Source: Bacteroidota bacterium (GTDB lineage: Bacteria > Bacteroidota > Bacteroidia > NS11-12g > UBA955). From it: DNA of 61,572 nt. The DNA is taken from contig JAIXYV010000028.1 of NCBI GenBank assembly GCA_027490055.1, positions 1-61,572 of the forward strand. The letters are read 5' to 3'. Of this stretch, positions 17,424 to 27,517 are shown in pieces (position 1 is the first letter of the stretch; every line of letters begins with the position of its first letter). The translations under genes and the position numbers were made by a program. The notes below the pieces were generated by a model, which was not told the origin of the DNA, made no database searches, and saw nothing but the letters and a program-made list of their open reading frames with translations.

Positions 17424-18962
17424 ATGAATCAGGAAGAATTATTTAAAAACATCATTTCCCATAGCAAAGAGTATGGGTTCATATTCCAGTCGAGCGAAAT
17501 TTATGACGGACTTAGTGCCGTTTACGATTACGGTCAGATGGGCGCCGAATTGAAAAAAAATCTGAGAGAATTCTGGTGGAAAAGTATGGTGCAAATGCAT
17601 CAGAACATTGTCGGAATTGACTCTGCGATTTTCATGCACCCAACCACCTGGAAAGCCAGTGGTCACGTTGATGCTTTTAACGATCCTCTTATTGACAACA
17701 AAGACAGCAAGAAGCGCTACAGAGCAGATGTGCTGATCGAAGACCATATCGCTAAAATTTTAGCAAAAGCAGATAAAGAAGTTGAAAAGGCTGCCAAGAA
17801 ATTTGGCGAAACATTTGACGAAGCACTCTACCGCCAAACCAATGGCAGGGTTGTAGAATACACCTCTAAAGCGGCTGAAATAGAAAACAGATTCAAAACA
17901 GCACTCGAAAATAATCAGTTAGAGGAGGTTAGAAATATTATTATCGACTGTGAAATAGTTTGCCCGATTTCAGGTACCAAGAACTGGACTGAGGTTAGAC
18001 AGTTTAACCTGATGTTCTCCACTCAAATGGGATCTGTGAGCGAAGATGCTGGTACCATTTACCTGCGTCCTGAAACAGCACAAGGAATTTTTGTTAACTT
18101 CCTAAATGTTCAGAAAACCGGTAGAATGAAAATTCCTTTTGGTATTGCGCAAACCGGTAAAGCCTTCAGAAACGAGATTGTTGCTCGTCAGTTTATCTTC
18201 AGAATGCGCGAATTCGAACAAATGGAAATGCAGTTTTTTGTTCGTCCGGGTACCGAAGCTCAGTGGTACACTTACTGGAAAACTACCCGTATGAAATGGC
18301 ACCAGGCCCTTGGTTTTGGTGAAAACAAATACAAGTTCCACGACCATCTTAAACTGGCTCACTACGCCAAAGATGCTTGCGATATAGAATTCGAATTCCC
18401 TTTTGGTTTCAAAGAACTGGAAGGTATTCACAGTCGCTCCGACTTCGATTTAAAACAACACGAAATACACTCTGGTAAAAAACTGCAATACTTTGATCCG
18501 GAACTCAACGAAAGTTATGTGCCCTACGTTGTAGAAACCTCTATTGGTTTAGACCGACTGTTCCTGGCAGTGATGTCTCAGGCTTACCGCGAGGAGAAAC
18601 TCGAAGATGGTAGTTCGCGTGTGGTATTAGGTTTGCCTTTTGCACTGGCGCCAATAAAAGTAGCGATACTTCCATTGGTTAATAAAGATGGCTTACCTGA
18701 AAAAGCAGAAGAACTGGTTAATCTGTTGAAATTCGATTACAATGTCTCAACTGAAGCCAAAGATGCTATCGGTAAACGCTACAGAAGAATGGATGCCATT
18801 GGTACTCCATACTGTATCACGGTTGATTATGAAACCTTAGAGACAAATACTGTGACACTAAGAAACAGAGATACGATGGCACAGGAGCGTGTTAAAGTTG
18901 AAAATCTTAAATCTATTCTTGCTGGCGAACTGAGTATCGCAACACTGCTCGAAAAATGCTAA
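17424..18962 (+). CDS. glyQS: Glycyl-tRNA synthetase (alpha2, class II)
   Basis: 512 residues. It is the homodimeric eukaryote/archaea-like form found in Bacteroidota. Class II motifs: YDYGQMGAELKKNL near residue 33, motif 2 with FRNEI (IAQTGKAFRNEI) followed by RMREFEQMEMQFF, and motif 3 with GLDRLFLA. The C-terminal anticodon-binding domain includes APIKVAILPL. It attaches glycine to tRNA-Gly in the cytoplasm. rnhB starts 9 bases after its stop, so they are probably co-transcribed. Confidence 0.95.
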   Translation: MNQEELFKNIISHSKEYGFIFQSSEIYDGLSAVYDYGQMGAELKKNLREFWWKSMVQMHQNIVGIDSAIFMHPTTWKASGHVDAFNDPLIDNKDSKKRYRADVLIEDHIAKILAKADKEVEKAAKKFGETFDEALYRQTNGRVVEYTSKAAEIENRFKTALENNQLEEVRNIIIDCEIVCPISGTKNWTEVRQFNLMFSTQMGSVSEDAGTIYLRPETAQGIFVNFLNVQKTGRMKIPFGIAQTGKAFRNEIVARQFIFRMREFEQMEMQFFVRPGTEAQWYTYWKTTRMKWHQALGFGENKYKFHDHLKLAHYAKDACDIEFEFPFGFKELEGIHSRSDFDLKQHEIHSGKKLQYFDPELNESYVPYVVETSIGLDRLFLAVMSQAYREEKLEDGSSRVVLGLPFALAPIKVAILPLVNKDGLPEKAEELVNLLKFDYNVSTEAKDAIGKRYRRMDAIGTPYCITVDYETLETNTVTLRNRDTMAQERVKVENLKSILAGELSIATLLEKC

Positions 18963-18971
18963 GTTAACTAA

Positions 18972-19571
18972 ATGGCCGCACTGCTGGATTTCATGACGTC
19001 TGGTGCCATCGAGGCAGGCTGCGATGAGGCAGGCAGGGGGTGTTTGGCAGGACCGGTATTTGCGGCAGCTGTAGTTATTCCGGAAGGTGTCAGGATAGAA
19101 GGACTAAACGATTCAAAACAACTTACCGAGAAAATCAGAAGGCAGTTGCGTGAAGAAATTGAAAGCAAATGCCATTGGTGTGTTGCCAGTTTATCGCCTG
19201 CTGAAATCGATAAAATTAATATTCTCAATGCCTCCATTCAATCTATGCATCTGGCCTTGGCTCAACTCAATGTGTCTTTTGATCACATACTGGTGGATGG
19301 TAATAGATTCAAGCCTTTTAGAGAGATCAAGCATACCACTGTGATTAAAGGGGACGGCAAGTACAAGTCGATTGCGGCGGCTTCCATTTTGGCTAAAACC
19401 CACAGAGATGAGTACATGGAAAATTTAGCTTTAGAATTTCCTGAGTACCAATGGCAAAGTAATAAAGGGTATCCAACAGCAGTGCACCGGGAAGCCATCA
19501 GGCAATACGGCAGTAATGTTCACCACCGAAAGAGCTTCACACTTCTACCTGCTCAGATAAGTCTGTTTTAG
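18972..19571 (+). CDS. rnhB: Ribonuclease HII
   Basis: 199 residues. The signature CDEAGRGCLAGPV (residues 17-29) supplies the first catalytic acids Asp18 and Glu19. The others lie in LVDGNRF and in KTHRDEYM. RNase HII cuts 5' of ribonucleotides embedded in DNA, starting ribonucleotide excision repair. The gene follows glyQS closely. Its stop codon overlaps that of the convergent beta-barrel gene (19568-19571). Confidence 0.95.
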   Translation: MAALLDFMTSGAIEAGCDEAGRGCLAGPVFAAAVVIPEGVRIEGLNDSKQLTEKIRRQLREEIESKCHWCVASLSPAEIDKINILNASIQSMHLALAQLNVSFDHILVDGNRFKPFREIKHTTVIKGDGKYKSIAAASILAKTHRDEYMENLALEFPEYQWQSNKGYPTAVHREAIRQYGSNVHHRKSFTLLPAQISLF

Positions 19572-21259
19572 AAAATCATTGTAATACCACCCAGGATGTT
19601 GAATCCATAAACAGGGTAGTTAAACCATCTTTGATAACGGGTATTTAAGATGTTGTTGGCTTGTACAAATACAGATAATTTCTTTTTAAAGCGGTAGTCG
19701 ATACCAGCAGAGATATCATAAAATGCCTGAATGGTACTGGTTTGTTTGGTAAGGTTGTCTAAACCAGAACGCTGCTTTTGCATGCCCATAGCCAGGATAT
19801 CAAAATGAGGGTATAATTTGTTTTTGATATTGAACTTCATGTTCAATTTAGCATCAATATTAGGCATTTGCCAGGCTTCAGCTTCGTCTTTAGAGTTGTA
19901 GTTGTAGAAATTACCCTGGAAACCCATTCTAACCGCCTCGCTGAAGCTATAGTTGAATGCTGCAGAGAATTTCAGTAAATTCATTTGAACATAGCGGGTA
20001 CCAAAAGAGTTGAGAGAATCTTTTTCTTTGGTCACCATTGGCAATGGGAGTGGATTGTTAAGCGTAACAAATAATGGCATTGCAGTGATATCAGAATAGT
20101 TGATTTCAAATAAGGCATCAGCTGCTGCGCCCAATTTAGCGTTGATACCAATATAGGTGGTGCTGTTAACAAAGGTATTGATAAGCTCGTAATTGGTCGT
20201 GTACGGATTTGTCTGCATGATGTTGCGCAAACTTTGTTTGTTGTATCTACCATCGATACCGCCATACAGATTGGCAATACCAGGCACAATTGGGTAGTTA
20301 ACTTTTACAAACGGATTTGGGTAAACCGATGCTGAATCGCCCACATTCATAAAGATGGTGGTATTAAAACCAGCAGAAATCTGCATGCCATCGTATTCAA
20401 AACTCATGCGTGGATCAAACTGAATAAATAAACGTTTGATAGGCGATAAAGTGTCGTATTTGTAGGTGTTATAGTCGACCCCAATATTGGCGCTCAGTTG
20501 CACATTTTTAAGCTCACTGAAATTAGGAATATTGCCATAAAGCTTGGTGCTGAGGGCGTATTGGTTTTCTATCGCTTTGCCAACCTGGAAATTGTAAAAG
20601 TTAAACTGAGTGCGGTGTTTTAGTTTTTTATCGCTGATGGCTGTACTGTTGAAATAAGCTCTGGCATCAAAACTATTGATGGTGCGCGCCAGATTCTTTT
20701 CAGCCAGTTTGTTGGCCGTGTCATAGCCGTAAAAATTAAACTGATTATTTTTGTAATTGATGTCTAGTCCAAGTTCTCCAATCTCTGTATAGGTACTGAT
20801 ATAGCCTTTGAAAGCATGGTTGGTGAAATCGGCAAACGAGTTATTCAATTCAGAATTGCTTTCCAGGAAACGGTAGTGTAACCCATAGCTGTATTGTTTA
20901 TTCTGTTTGTTGTTAAGATAAATTTCGCCAAGCTTACTTTGGATATTGCCATAACCCAGTTTGACAAAGCTGGTAGGGTAAAGGGTTTCTTCTTTGGTGT
21001 TCAGATCGACTACCGGAATAGGGTTAACAATCTTTTCGGTGCTCACCTGGTGTGGCTTAATGCTATAAGAAAAAGTAACAGTTTTAAGTTCAGGTTTTAC
21101 AATAACCGGCACAGATTCAATTTTCTGAGCTTCTATAAACTTTGGTTTGTAAGAATCCACGAATGTTAAATCTCTGTTGGCAGTGGTGTCCTTGCCTTTC
21201 TGAGCGAAAGCAGAACCTGCGCTGCACAATACAGATAGAATAAAGAGTTGTCTTAACAT
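19568..21259 (-). CDS. TonB-receptor-like outer-membrane beta-barrel without plug domain
   Basis: 563 residues from the ATG at 21259, which begins a signal peptide ending GSAFAQ; a TTG at 21280 would add seven residues and is less likely. After a linker with VPVIVKPELKTV the chain is one long beta-barrel of many strands (FYGYD, FNFYNFQVGKA, VRMGFQGNFYNYNS), ending FVQANNILNTRYQRWFNYPVYGFNILGG, much like the last strands of TonB receptors. No plug domain is present. Such plug-less barrels are frequent in Bacteroidota; the role is unknown. Convergent with rnhB, with overlapping stop codons. Confidence 0.65.
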   Translation of the reverse strand: MLRQLFILSVLCSAGSAFAQKGKDTTANRDLTFVDSYKPKFIEAQKIESVPVIVKPELKTVTFSYSIKPHQVSTEKIVNPIPVVDLNTKEETLYPTSFVKLGYGNIQSKLGEIYLNNKQNKQYSYGLHYRFLESNSELNNSFADFTNHAFKGYISTYTEIGELGLDINYKNNQFNFYGYDTANKLAEKNLARTINSFDARAYFNSTAISDKKLKHRTQFNFYNFQVGKAIENQYALSTKLYGNIPNFSELKNVQLSANIGVDYNTYKYDTLSPIKRLFIQFDPRMSFEYDGMQISAGFNTTIFMNVGDSASVYPNPFVKVNYPIVPGIANLYGGIDGRYNKQSLRNIMQTNPYTTNYELINTFVNSTTYIGINAKLGAAADALFEINYSDITAMPLFVTLNNPLPLPMVTKEKDSLNSFGTRYVQMNLLKFSAAFNYSFSEAVRMGFQGNFYNYNSKDEAEAWQMPNIDAKLNMKFNIKNKLYPHFDILAMGMQKQRSGLDNLTKQTSTIQAFYDISAGIDYRFKKKLSVFVQANNILNTRYQRWFNYPVYGFNILGGITMIF

Positions 21260-21322
21260 ATGATTATACAAATAACGCAATGTTTGGGCAGGTATTGTCT
21301 TCTAATGTATCCACAGTTTGTG

Positions 21323-21330
21323 TATTTTTG
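21323..21330 (+). promoter_or_regulatory. Promoter -7 box of tag
   Basis: TATTTTTG fits TAnnTTTG and ends 5 bases before the ATG at 21336. It overlaps the region between an alternative TTG start (21318) and the ATG, which rules the TTG out. Confidence 0.45.
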
Positions 21331-21335
21331 TAAGC

Positions 21336-21914
21336 ATGCAAAACGAAGAGCTTAAAACGCGCTGTCCCTGGTGTATGAAAGATAGTTTGTACAGAGATTA
21401 TCACGATAAGGAGTGGGGTAAACCCAGTAAAGACGACCATCATCTGTTTGAGATGATGATATTGGAATCGTTTCAGGCTGGCCTGAGTTGGTATACAATA
21501 TTAAAGAAAAGGGATGCCTTCAGAGAAGCCTTTGCAGGGTTTGATGTGAATAAAGTTGCGAGATTCGATGAGCGAAAAAAAGCAGAATTAATGGAGAATG
21601 CCGGGATAATTAGAAACCGCTTAAAGATAGAAGCTGCGGTTAGCAATGCGAAAGCCTTTATCGCGATTCAAAAGTCGCACGGAAGTTTTGCTGCTTACTT
21701 ATGGTCGTTTACCGAAGGCAATGTCATAGATCATCAACCCAAAACAATGGGAGAGGTGCCATCTAAAACAGCCATAAGTGATGCCATGGCCAAAGACCTG
21801 AAAAAACGCGGCTTTAAATTCATGGGCTCCACAGTTTGTTATGCTAAAATGCAGAGTGTGGGCATGGTTAACGACCATTTGACCACTTGTTTTACCAGAA
21901 ACAAGACAAAATGA
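21336..21914 (+). CDS. tag: DNA-3-methyladenine glycosylase I
   Basis: 192 residues, normal for Tag. RCPWC near the N-terminus, YHDKEWG and the C-terminal NDHLTTCF together give the Cys/His zinc site of the family. QAGLSWYTILKKRDAFR and the FDVNKVARFDE helix form the base pocket and helix-hairpin region. It removes 3-methyladenine from alkylated DNA as the first step of base excision repair. The ATG at 21336 was chosen over the TTG at 21318, since the -7 box lies between them. The last codons contain a half-copy of the palindrome found 42 bases downstream. Confidence 0.93.
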   Translation: MQNEELKTRCPWCMKDSLYRDYHDKEWGKPSKDDHHLFEMMILESFQAGLSWYTILKKRDAFREAFAGFDVNKVARFDERKKAELMENAGIIRNRLKIEAAVSNAKAFIAIQKSHGSFAAYLWSFTEGNVIDHQPKTMGEVPSKTAISDAMAKDLKKRGFKFMGSTVCYAKMQSVGMVNDHLTTCFTRNKTK

Positions 21915-21943
21915 CGCATATTTCTCGGGTTTATTAGCAGATA

Positions 21944-21960
21944 TAAGACAAAATGTCTTA
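21944..21960. promoter_or_regulatory. 17-base perfect palindrome (possible operator) before the small heat-shock gene
   Basis: TAAGACA at 21944-21950 and TGTCTTA at 21954-21960 surround AAA. It lies 56 bases before the hsp20 ATG. A partial copy (AAGACAAAATGAC) starts at 21903, exactly 42 bases earlier, about four helical turns. This suggests a binding site for a dimeric regulator; the regulator is unknown and it is not a CIRCE element. Confidence 0.45.
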
Positions 21961-22016
21961 AATTCTTGATTGGTTTTTGATTTGAAGACAAGATTATCAT
22001 AACAAAATAAATCAAT

Positions 22017-22454
22017 ATGGTACTCATTAAATCAAAACCCCACACAATTTTTAACGATCGTTTCGTTCCACAATCTTTTAACCAGATGATGCAGGCATTT
22101 TTTGAAGATTCAAAAGTTCAGTCCAGCGCAGTAGATTTTTTGCCTAAGGCAGATGTGGTCGAGAAGGAGAAACACTACGAGATCCACATGGCACTGCCAG
22201 GATTAAAGAAAGAAGACATCAAGATTTCGGTAGAAGGTGATATGTTGAATGTAGAAGGCGAGCGTCGCCATTCTTACAATGAAGAAACCGACAAGGTTTT
22301 GAGACGAGAGACCTCTTACGGAAAATTCAGCAGAAGTTTTAATGTCGCTAAACTGGACACTAGCGCTGTAGAAGCTGCTTTTGAAAATGGTATACTGAGT
22401 ATTACACTTCCTAAGCAGAGTATAGAGAAACAAAGTGTCATAGCGATCAGGTAA
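22017..22454 (+). CDS. Small heat-shock protein, Hsp20/alpha-crystallin family
   Basis: 145 residues. The alpha-crystallin domain spans about residues 40-138. It has YEIHMALPGLKKEDIKISVEGDML in strands 2-3, the YGKFSRSF strand and the diagnostic AFENGILSITLPK. A short C-terminal extension (SVIAIR) carries the I-x-I type motif that locks oligomers. It is an ATP-independent holdase that binds unfolding proteins under stress. It is a single-gene unit: a palindrome upstream may control it and an intrinsic terminator follows at 22490. Confidence 0.93.
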   Translation: MVLIKSKPHTIFNDRFVPQSFNQMMQAFFEDSKVQSSAVDFLPKADVVEKEKHYEIHMALPGLKKEDIKISVEGDMLNVEGERRHSYNEETDKVLRRETSYGKFSRSFNVAKLDTSAVEAAFENGILSITLPKQSIEKQSVIAIR

Positions 22455-22489
22455 CCGATATTTTTGGATAGTTGGTAATAGTATGTATT

Positions 22490-22528
22490 ACAGCCGATGT
22501 TTTAAATAAATGTCGGCTGTTTTTATTT
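22490..22528 (+). terminator. Intrinsic terminator of the hsp20 gene
   Basis: ACAGCCGA (22490-22497) pairs with TCGGCTGT (22513-22520) around a 15-base A/T-rich loop, followed by TTTTATTT. Confidence 0.75.
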
Positions 22529-22703
22529 AATAGTTTGATTTACAATTATAAAAAAGCAACAGAAAGTTAAAATTTTATTTTCAAATCTCTATTGCTTTGA
22601 GAAACAGACTGGAATTTTTAAAATAAATGTTTGAAGTGATGTTAAAAAGTGGTAGAATTGAAGACCGAAATATTTGTAAAACTTTAGAAACCACATTATC
22701 ACA

Positions 22704-23102
22704 TTGAAAAAATTAGGAAGAGTTTATATTATTGATGACGACGAGGTAATCATTTATCTAACCAATAAATTAATCGCGTCAGTTGATTTCTGCGAAACTG
22801 TAGAAACGTTTCTTGAGGCAGAAGTGGCATTAGCTAAGTTGAAAGATTGCCTGGAGACCGGCAATGAAATTCCGGATGCTATTTTATTTGACTTAAATAT
22901 GCCGGTGATGAATGGCTGGCAGTTCATAGAGAGCTTTCAGAAAATGCCGGGAGCAAAGAATATTCCTTGCTTTGTATTCACTACCAGTATTGATGCCGCT
23001 GATAAGAACAAAGCGCTTAAATATAAAATCATCAAAGATTTTATTACAAAGCCTCTAACGCATCAAAAGCTGGATAAAATTCTCAGACAAACTGATAAAT
23101 AA
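22704..23102 (+). CDS. Single-domain response regulator (CheY-like receiver)
   Basis: 132 residues, a receiver domain only. The acidic cluster is Asp11-Asp13, the phosphate acceptor is Asp63 in LFDLNMPVMNGW, the switch threonine is in FVFTTS and the conserved lysine is in FITKPL. There is no output domain, so it must act through protein contacts or a phosphorelay; Bacteroidota contain many such orphans. The start is TTG at 22704 with no ATG or ribosome binding site in range. No kinase gene is adjacent; the nearest is at 37936. The upstream 175-base spacer after the hsp20 terminator shows no other feature. Confidence 0.88.
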   Translation: MKKLGRVYIIDDDEVIIYLTNKLIASVDFCETVETFLEAEVALAKLKDCLETGNEIPDAILFDLNMPVMNGWQFIESFQKMPGAKNIPCFVFTTSIDAADKNKALKYKIIKDFITKPLTHQKLDKILRQTDK

Positions 23103-23333
23103 GCGGGTTCAGGCGTTAAGTTTAAATTATTTTTAAATTATTTTCAGGCTTTTTCTTCTTTGAATTAGATTGTTTTTTACTTGTGTGTCTTTATTGAAGA
23201 ACTGCTCTATCACTCACTTCTTTTAGTGTAATTAGTTCTTTTGCTATCGAATAAAAACAATAAAACAAGTATTTTTAACAATAATAAAATCTGTTTATTT
23301 CGCAACAGGCTTTTTTAATAGGGATTAAGTGCT

Positions 23334-23341
23334 TATCTTTG
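23334..23341 (+). promoter_or_regulatory. Promoter -7 box of the RRM protein gene
   Basis: TATCTTTG fits TAnnTTTG, with a T-rich -33 region (TTTT at 23311-23314) 19 bases before it. The rest of the 288-base gene-free spacer 23103-23390 is A/T-rich and holds only this promoter and the hairpin after it. Confidence 0.6.
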
Positions 23342-23348
23342 CTGTAAT

Positions 23349-23370
23349 CCGTTGGAACTTGTTCCTTCGG
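23349..23370 (+). promoter_or_regulatory. Leader hairpin with CUUG tetraloop at the probable 5' end of the RRM mRNA
   Basis: CCG-TT-GGAA-CTTG-TTCC-TT-CGG: outer CCG/CGG, a symmetric TT/TT internal loop, a GGAA/TTCC stem and a CTTG loop. It starts 7 bases after the -7 box, so it would form the first bases of the transcript. It may stabilise the mRNA or mediate feedback by the encoded RNA-binding protein; that is inference. Confidence 0.5.
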
Positions 23371-23390
23371 CGATTTAATTAATTTTACAA

Positions 23391-23690
23391 ATGAACATTT
23401 ACGTAGGTAATCTTAGCTTTCGTGCGAGCGAGCAAGATGTTGAAAACCTTTTCGCCCAGTACGGCGAAGTTAGCTCAGCAAGAATCATCAAGGACAAGTT
23501 CACAGGCCGTTCACGCGGTTTTGCAATCGTTGAAATGAACGACAACAGTTCAGCAAACGCTGCAATCAGTGCACTTCACGAAAAAGAATTCATGGAAAGA
23601 AACCTTGTTGTTAACGAAGCCAGACCAAGAGAAAACAATGGTGGTGGCGGAAATTTCAATAGAGGCGGTGGAAACAGCAGAAGATATTGA
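23391..23690 (+). CDS. RRM-domain RNA-binding protein
   Basis: 99 residues. One RNA recognition motif covers residues 1-80, with RNP2 IYVGNL at 3-8 and RNP1 RSRGFAIVEM about 41-50 (aromatic residues for RNA stacking). The glycine-rich tail is NNGGGGNFNRGGGNSRRY. Bacteroidota lack typical Hfq in many lineages and carry small RRM proteins that bind single-stranded RNA and affect many transcripts; targets here are unknown. It has its own promoter, a hairpin at the 5' end of the leader and a terminator. Confidence 0.93.
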   Translation: MNIYVGNLSFRASEQDVENLFAQYGEVSSARIIKDKFTGRSRGFAIVEMNDNSSANAAISALHEKEFMERNLVVNEARPRENNGGGGNFNRGGGNSRRY

Positions 23691-23710
23691 TTTTTCGATT
23701 TTTATTATGG

Positions 23711-23740
23711 AAAAGCACGGTCAAAAGCCGTGCTTTTTTA
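23711..23740 (+). terminator. Intrinsic terminator of the RRM gene
   Basis: AAAAGCACGG (23711-23720) pairs with CCGTGCTTTT around TCAAAAG, ending in a run of six T. Confidence 0.9.
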
Positions 23741-23823
23741 TTGTAAAATCAAGCGTCCACAACCATTCTGGACAATCAATAAAAAATGTGGATTAAATTG
23801 AAGTTTATATCAATTTTAATCCC

Positions 23824-23831
23824 TACTTTTG
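23824..23831 (+). promoter_or_regulatory. Promoter -7 box of atpDC
   Basis: TACTTTTG fits TAnnTTTG, 28 bases before the atpD ATG. A TTG at 23798-23800 is 23 bases upstream, slightly far for a -33 element. Confidence 0.5.
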
Positions 23832-23859
23832 CACCAAATTTTAAAAAACCAAATATTAA

Positions 23860-25368
<1,509 letters not shown>

Positions 25369-25373
25369 GCCAA

Positions 25374-25604
25374 ATGCAAGTTGATATCCTGACGCCCGAT
25401 GCTACGCTCTTCTCTGGTGAAGCTAAAGTTGTTACACTTCCAGGTGTTAACGGTAGCTTTCAGATTATGAATATGCACGCTCCAATGATCTCTGCTCTTA
25501 GTACCGGTAATGTTATCGTTGATAACGGCGCCGAAAAACTGGAGTTCCCCGTTAAAGGTGGTATCATTGAAGTCCTTAACAATAAAATCGTTATCCTGGC
25601 CTAA
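25374..25604 (+). CDS. atpC: F0F1 ATP synthase subunit epsilon, short form
   Basis: 76 residues. It contains only the N-terminal beta-sandwich (MQVDILTPDATLFSGEA, VTLPGVNGSFQIMNMHAPMI) that contacts gamma and the c-ring. The C-terminal helical hairpin that inhibits ATP hydrolysis in E. coli is missing. Such short forms are normal in Bacteroidota, so this is not a truncation. Directly follows atpD and ends at a strong terminator. Confidence 0.93.
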   Translation: MQVDILTPDATLFSGEAKVVTLPGVNGSFQIMNMHAPMISALSTGNVIVDNGAEKLEFPVKGGIIEVLNNKIVILA

Positions 25605-25629
25605 TACCAGAATAATTCTATAATCTTAA

Positions 25630-25655
25630 AACCTCCCAACCCGGGAGGTTTTTTT
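25630..25655 (+). terminator. Intrinsic terminator of atpDC
   Basis: AACCTCCC (25630-25637) and GGGAGGTT (25643-25650) form an 8-base-pair stem with an AACCC loop, followed by five T. It overlaps the stop codon of the convergent L,D-transpeptidase gene. Confidence 0.93.
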
Positions 25656-27480
25656 ATGCATTGCTGTTTTTAGCTTTTCTACTGTTCAAAGCCTCTATAA
25701 TCAATCGGTTCTTGTCGTAGACGTCAAACAAAAATCTGGCCTGACCAAATTCATCAAATATGATCGTCCTGTAATCAAAGAATACTGGCATCTTGTTCTC
25801 TAACTTCACTGGATAAGTCTTCTTAACAATCTTCTTATAACTCGTCGTGTCTTCCCGCCACTTACGTGCCCTTGCGGTATCCGTTGGCGCCATTCCCATC
25901 ATAATTAAAACATCATCATACGTGTTCTTAGTGTTCTGCTGCAGAACAAAGCCCGTTAAGTCGACCGGACTCTGAACCCTCACGCAACCATGACTCACAG
26001 CCCTGTTGTTGAGTTTAAACTTATTCTTTAATGGGGTGTCATGCAAATACACATCAAATGGATTTTTAAACGTAAACTTAATCCGACCCAATGAATTGTC
26101 ATCACCGGCATTCTGTCTGATGGTGAATGGAATGTTGCCCGGACTGTATTTGCGCCAGTTGATGCTGTTCGGATTTACCGGCTCTCCGTTCTTTAACACC
26201 TGATAATTGTTCTTGGTTAAATAGGATGGATTCTTAACAATCAAATTGTACATCTCCCGTCCAACTATACTGGATGGAACAGTCCATGTCGGATTTAATA
26301 TCACATAATCAATATTCGAATACACCTGTGGTGTCTCATGATTCATTGGTTTGTCCAAATAATTCTTGCTGACGACATACTTCTTCGATTTTTGATCGTA
26401 CAAGCGTTCCTTTCCCTTGCCCACACAAACCACCAAAGTTTTAACACTGTCTGGGTAATACATGTACAACATAAACTCTGGGATATTTACCTTGACATAG
26501 GGTTTTATCGGCTCGGCGCCCAACCATCTGCAACGCTCAATATTGGCTCTGATCTCGTCAATTTTATCATTCCTTGAAGCATTTAATATCTTCAAAGTCG
26601 ATTTACCAATAATGCCATCGTCCGTCAGATTGCTCATTCTTTGAAATTCAATGATGTATTTAGCCAAACTGCGGTGATACACAGAGTCGCCTACATAGGT
26701 CTGCATCAGTGAGTCAGGTGCTAAACCGAGTTCTACCATTCTCTGCGCTAAAAGCGGAACAATGGTCGTAGTATCGCCAGGTTTGATCTTTCTGATGCCG
26801 CTGGTGTCTATCTTTGTTTCACTGCCTTCGGTAACCGAATACGCTTCGTATAGTAGTGCCTTTAAAGCCCAGTAATCCTGATGCTTTGGATAATAGTGCT
26901 CAAGTTTTAACAGGCCTGAATCCAGATTTAAAACCGACATCAGATCAAATCCGGGATGATTAGGGAAGGGAAGTGTGTACTTCATGCCCAACACAAATTT
27001 GGGATTTGTTCTTCCCAATACCCTGTCGTGCCACAAGCCCAATAAACAATTACTGATATACAACTCGGCCTTGGCGCAATCGTCGTATATCGTTTTTGAT
27101 AAATGCAGACTATCACTAGCAGCAATCAATTTCATGTACTTATGAATGCTGTCTACCATATAATGCTCTGGATTTAAACCTTCGTATACGATGCTATCCG
27201 TGAGCAGTTCTATCTGATGCAGGAAATTTTTGTCCTTGATTTTTTCGAGCCAAACCGGATTATAGTCTTTGCTCGAATAATTTAATTGAAGTGTGTCGAA
27301 GTAATGCAGGTAATTGGTGTCTTTAACCAATACCTTAAGTTGCTTTTCAATGGCGACTGGCACCTGCTCCGGATCGAAATTCTCACCAAGAACTGGTACT
27401 TTGGCTTTGTCTTTACAAGCTTCCACACTTAAAAGTAGTAGTAAAAACACTAATATTCTGGATAAAGTTTTCAATAGCAT
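25654..27480 (-). CDS. L,D-transpeptidase lipoprotein (YcbB-like) with peptidoglycan-binding domain
   Basis: 608 residues from the ATG at 27480, starting a lipoprotein signal (hydrophobic LVFLLLLLSV then EAC). A large helical N-terminal part is followed by a peptidoglycan-binding segment (IIEFQRMSNLTDDGIIGKST). The catalytic YkuD domain has the SHGCVRV active site with the nucleophilic cysteine and an upstream YLHDTP. Such enzymes make 3-3 cross-links in peptidoglycan or attach proteins to it; YcbB of E. coli is the model. A longer reading from 27585 is possible, but the promoter (27488-27517) lies inside it. Convergent with atpDC, divergent from a TonB receptor. Confidence 0.9.
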   Translation of the reverse strand: MLLKTLSRILVFLLLLLSVEACKDKAKVPVLGENFDPEQVPVAIEKQLKVLVKDTNYLHYFDTLQLNYSSKDYNPVWLEKIKDKNFLHQIELLTDSIVYEGLNPEHYMVDSIHKYMKLIAASDSLHLSKTIYDDCAKAELYISNCLLGLWHDRVLGRTNPKFVLGMKYTLPFPNHPGFDLMSVLNLDSGLLKLEHYYPKHQDYWALKALLYEAYSVTEGSETKIDTSGIRKIKPGDTTTIVPLLAQRMVELGLAPDSLMQTYVGDSVYHRSLAKYIIEFQRMSNLTDDGIIGKSTLKILNASRNDKIDEIRANIERCRWLGAEPIKPYVKVNIPEFMLYMYYPDSVKTLVVCVGKGKERLYDQKSKKYVVSKNYLDKPMNHETPQVYSNIDYVILNPTWTVPSSIVGREMYNLIVKNPSYLTKNNYQVLKNGEPVNPNSINWRKYSPGNIPFTIRQNAGDDNSLGRIKFTFKNPFDVYLHDTPLKNKFKLNNRAVSHGCVRVQSPVDLTGFVLQQNTKNTYDDVLIMMGMAPTDTARARKWREDTTSYKKIVKKTYPVKLENKMPVFFDYRTIIFDEFGQARFLFDVYDKNRLIIEALNSRKAKNSNA

Positions 27481-27487
27481 AGAAGTA

Positions 27488-27517
27488 CAAATATAGATTT
27501 TTTTGGAAGATGCCAAA
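27488..27517 (-). promoter_or_regulatory. Promoter of the L,D-transpeptidase gene
   Basis: On the minus strand TTTG (27514-27517) and TATATTTG (27488-27495) are 18 bases apart. The -7 box ends 7 bases before the ATG at 27480. Confidence 0.75.

Noticed and set aside
21306-21318. GTATCCACA before tag as a DnaA box
   Set aside because: Single copy with a mismatch and no origin context.
25374-25604. atpC might be truncated because it lacks the C-terminal helices
   Set aside because: Short epsilon subunits are usual in Bacteroidota, and the gene ends at its own strong terminator.
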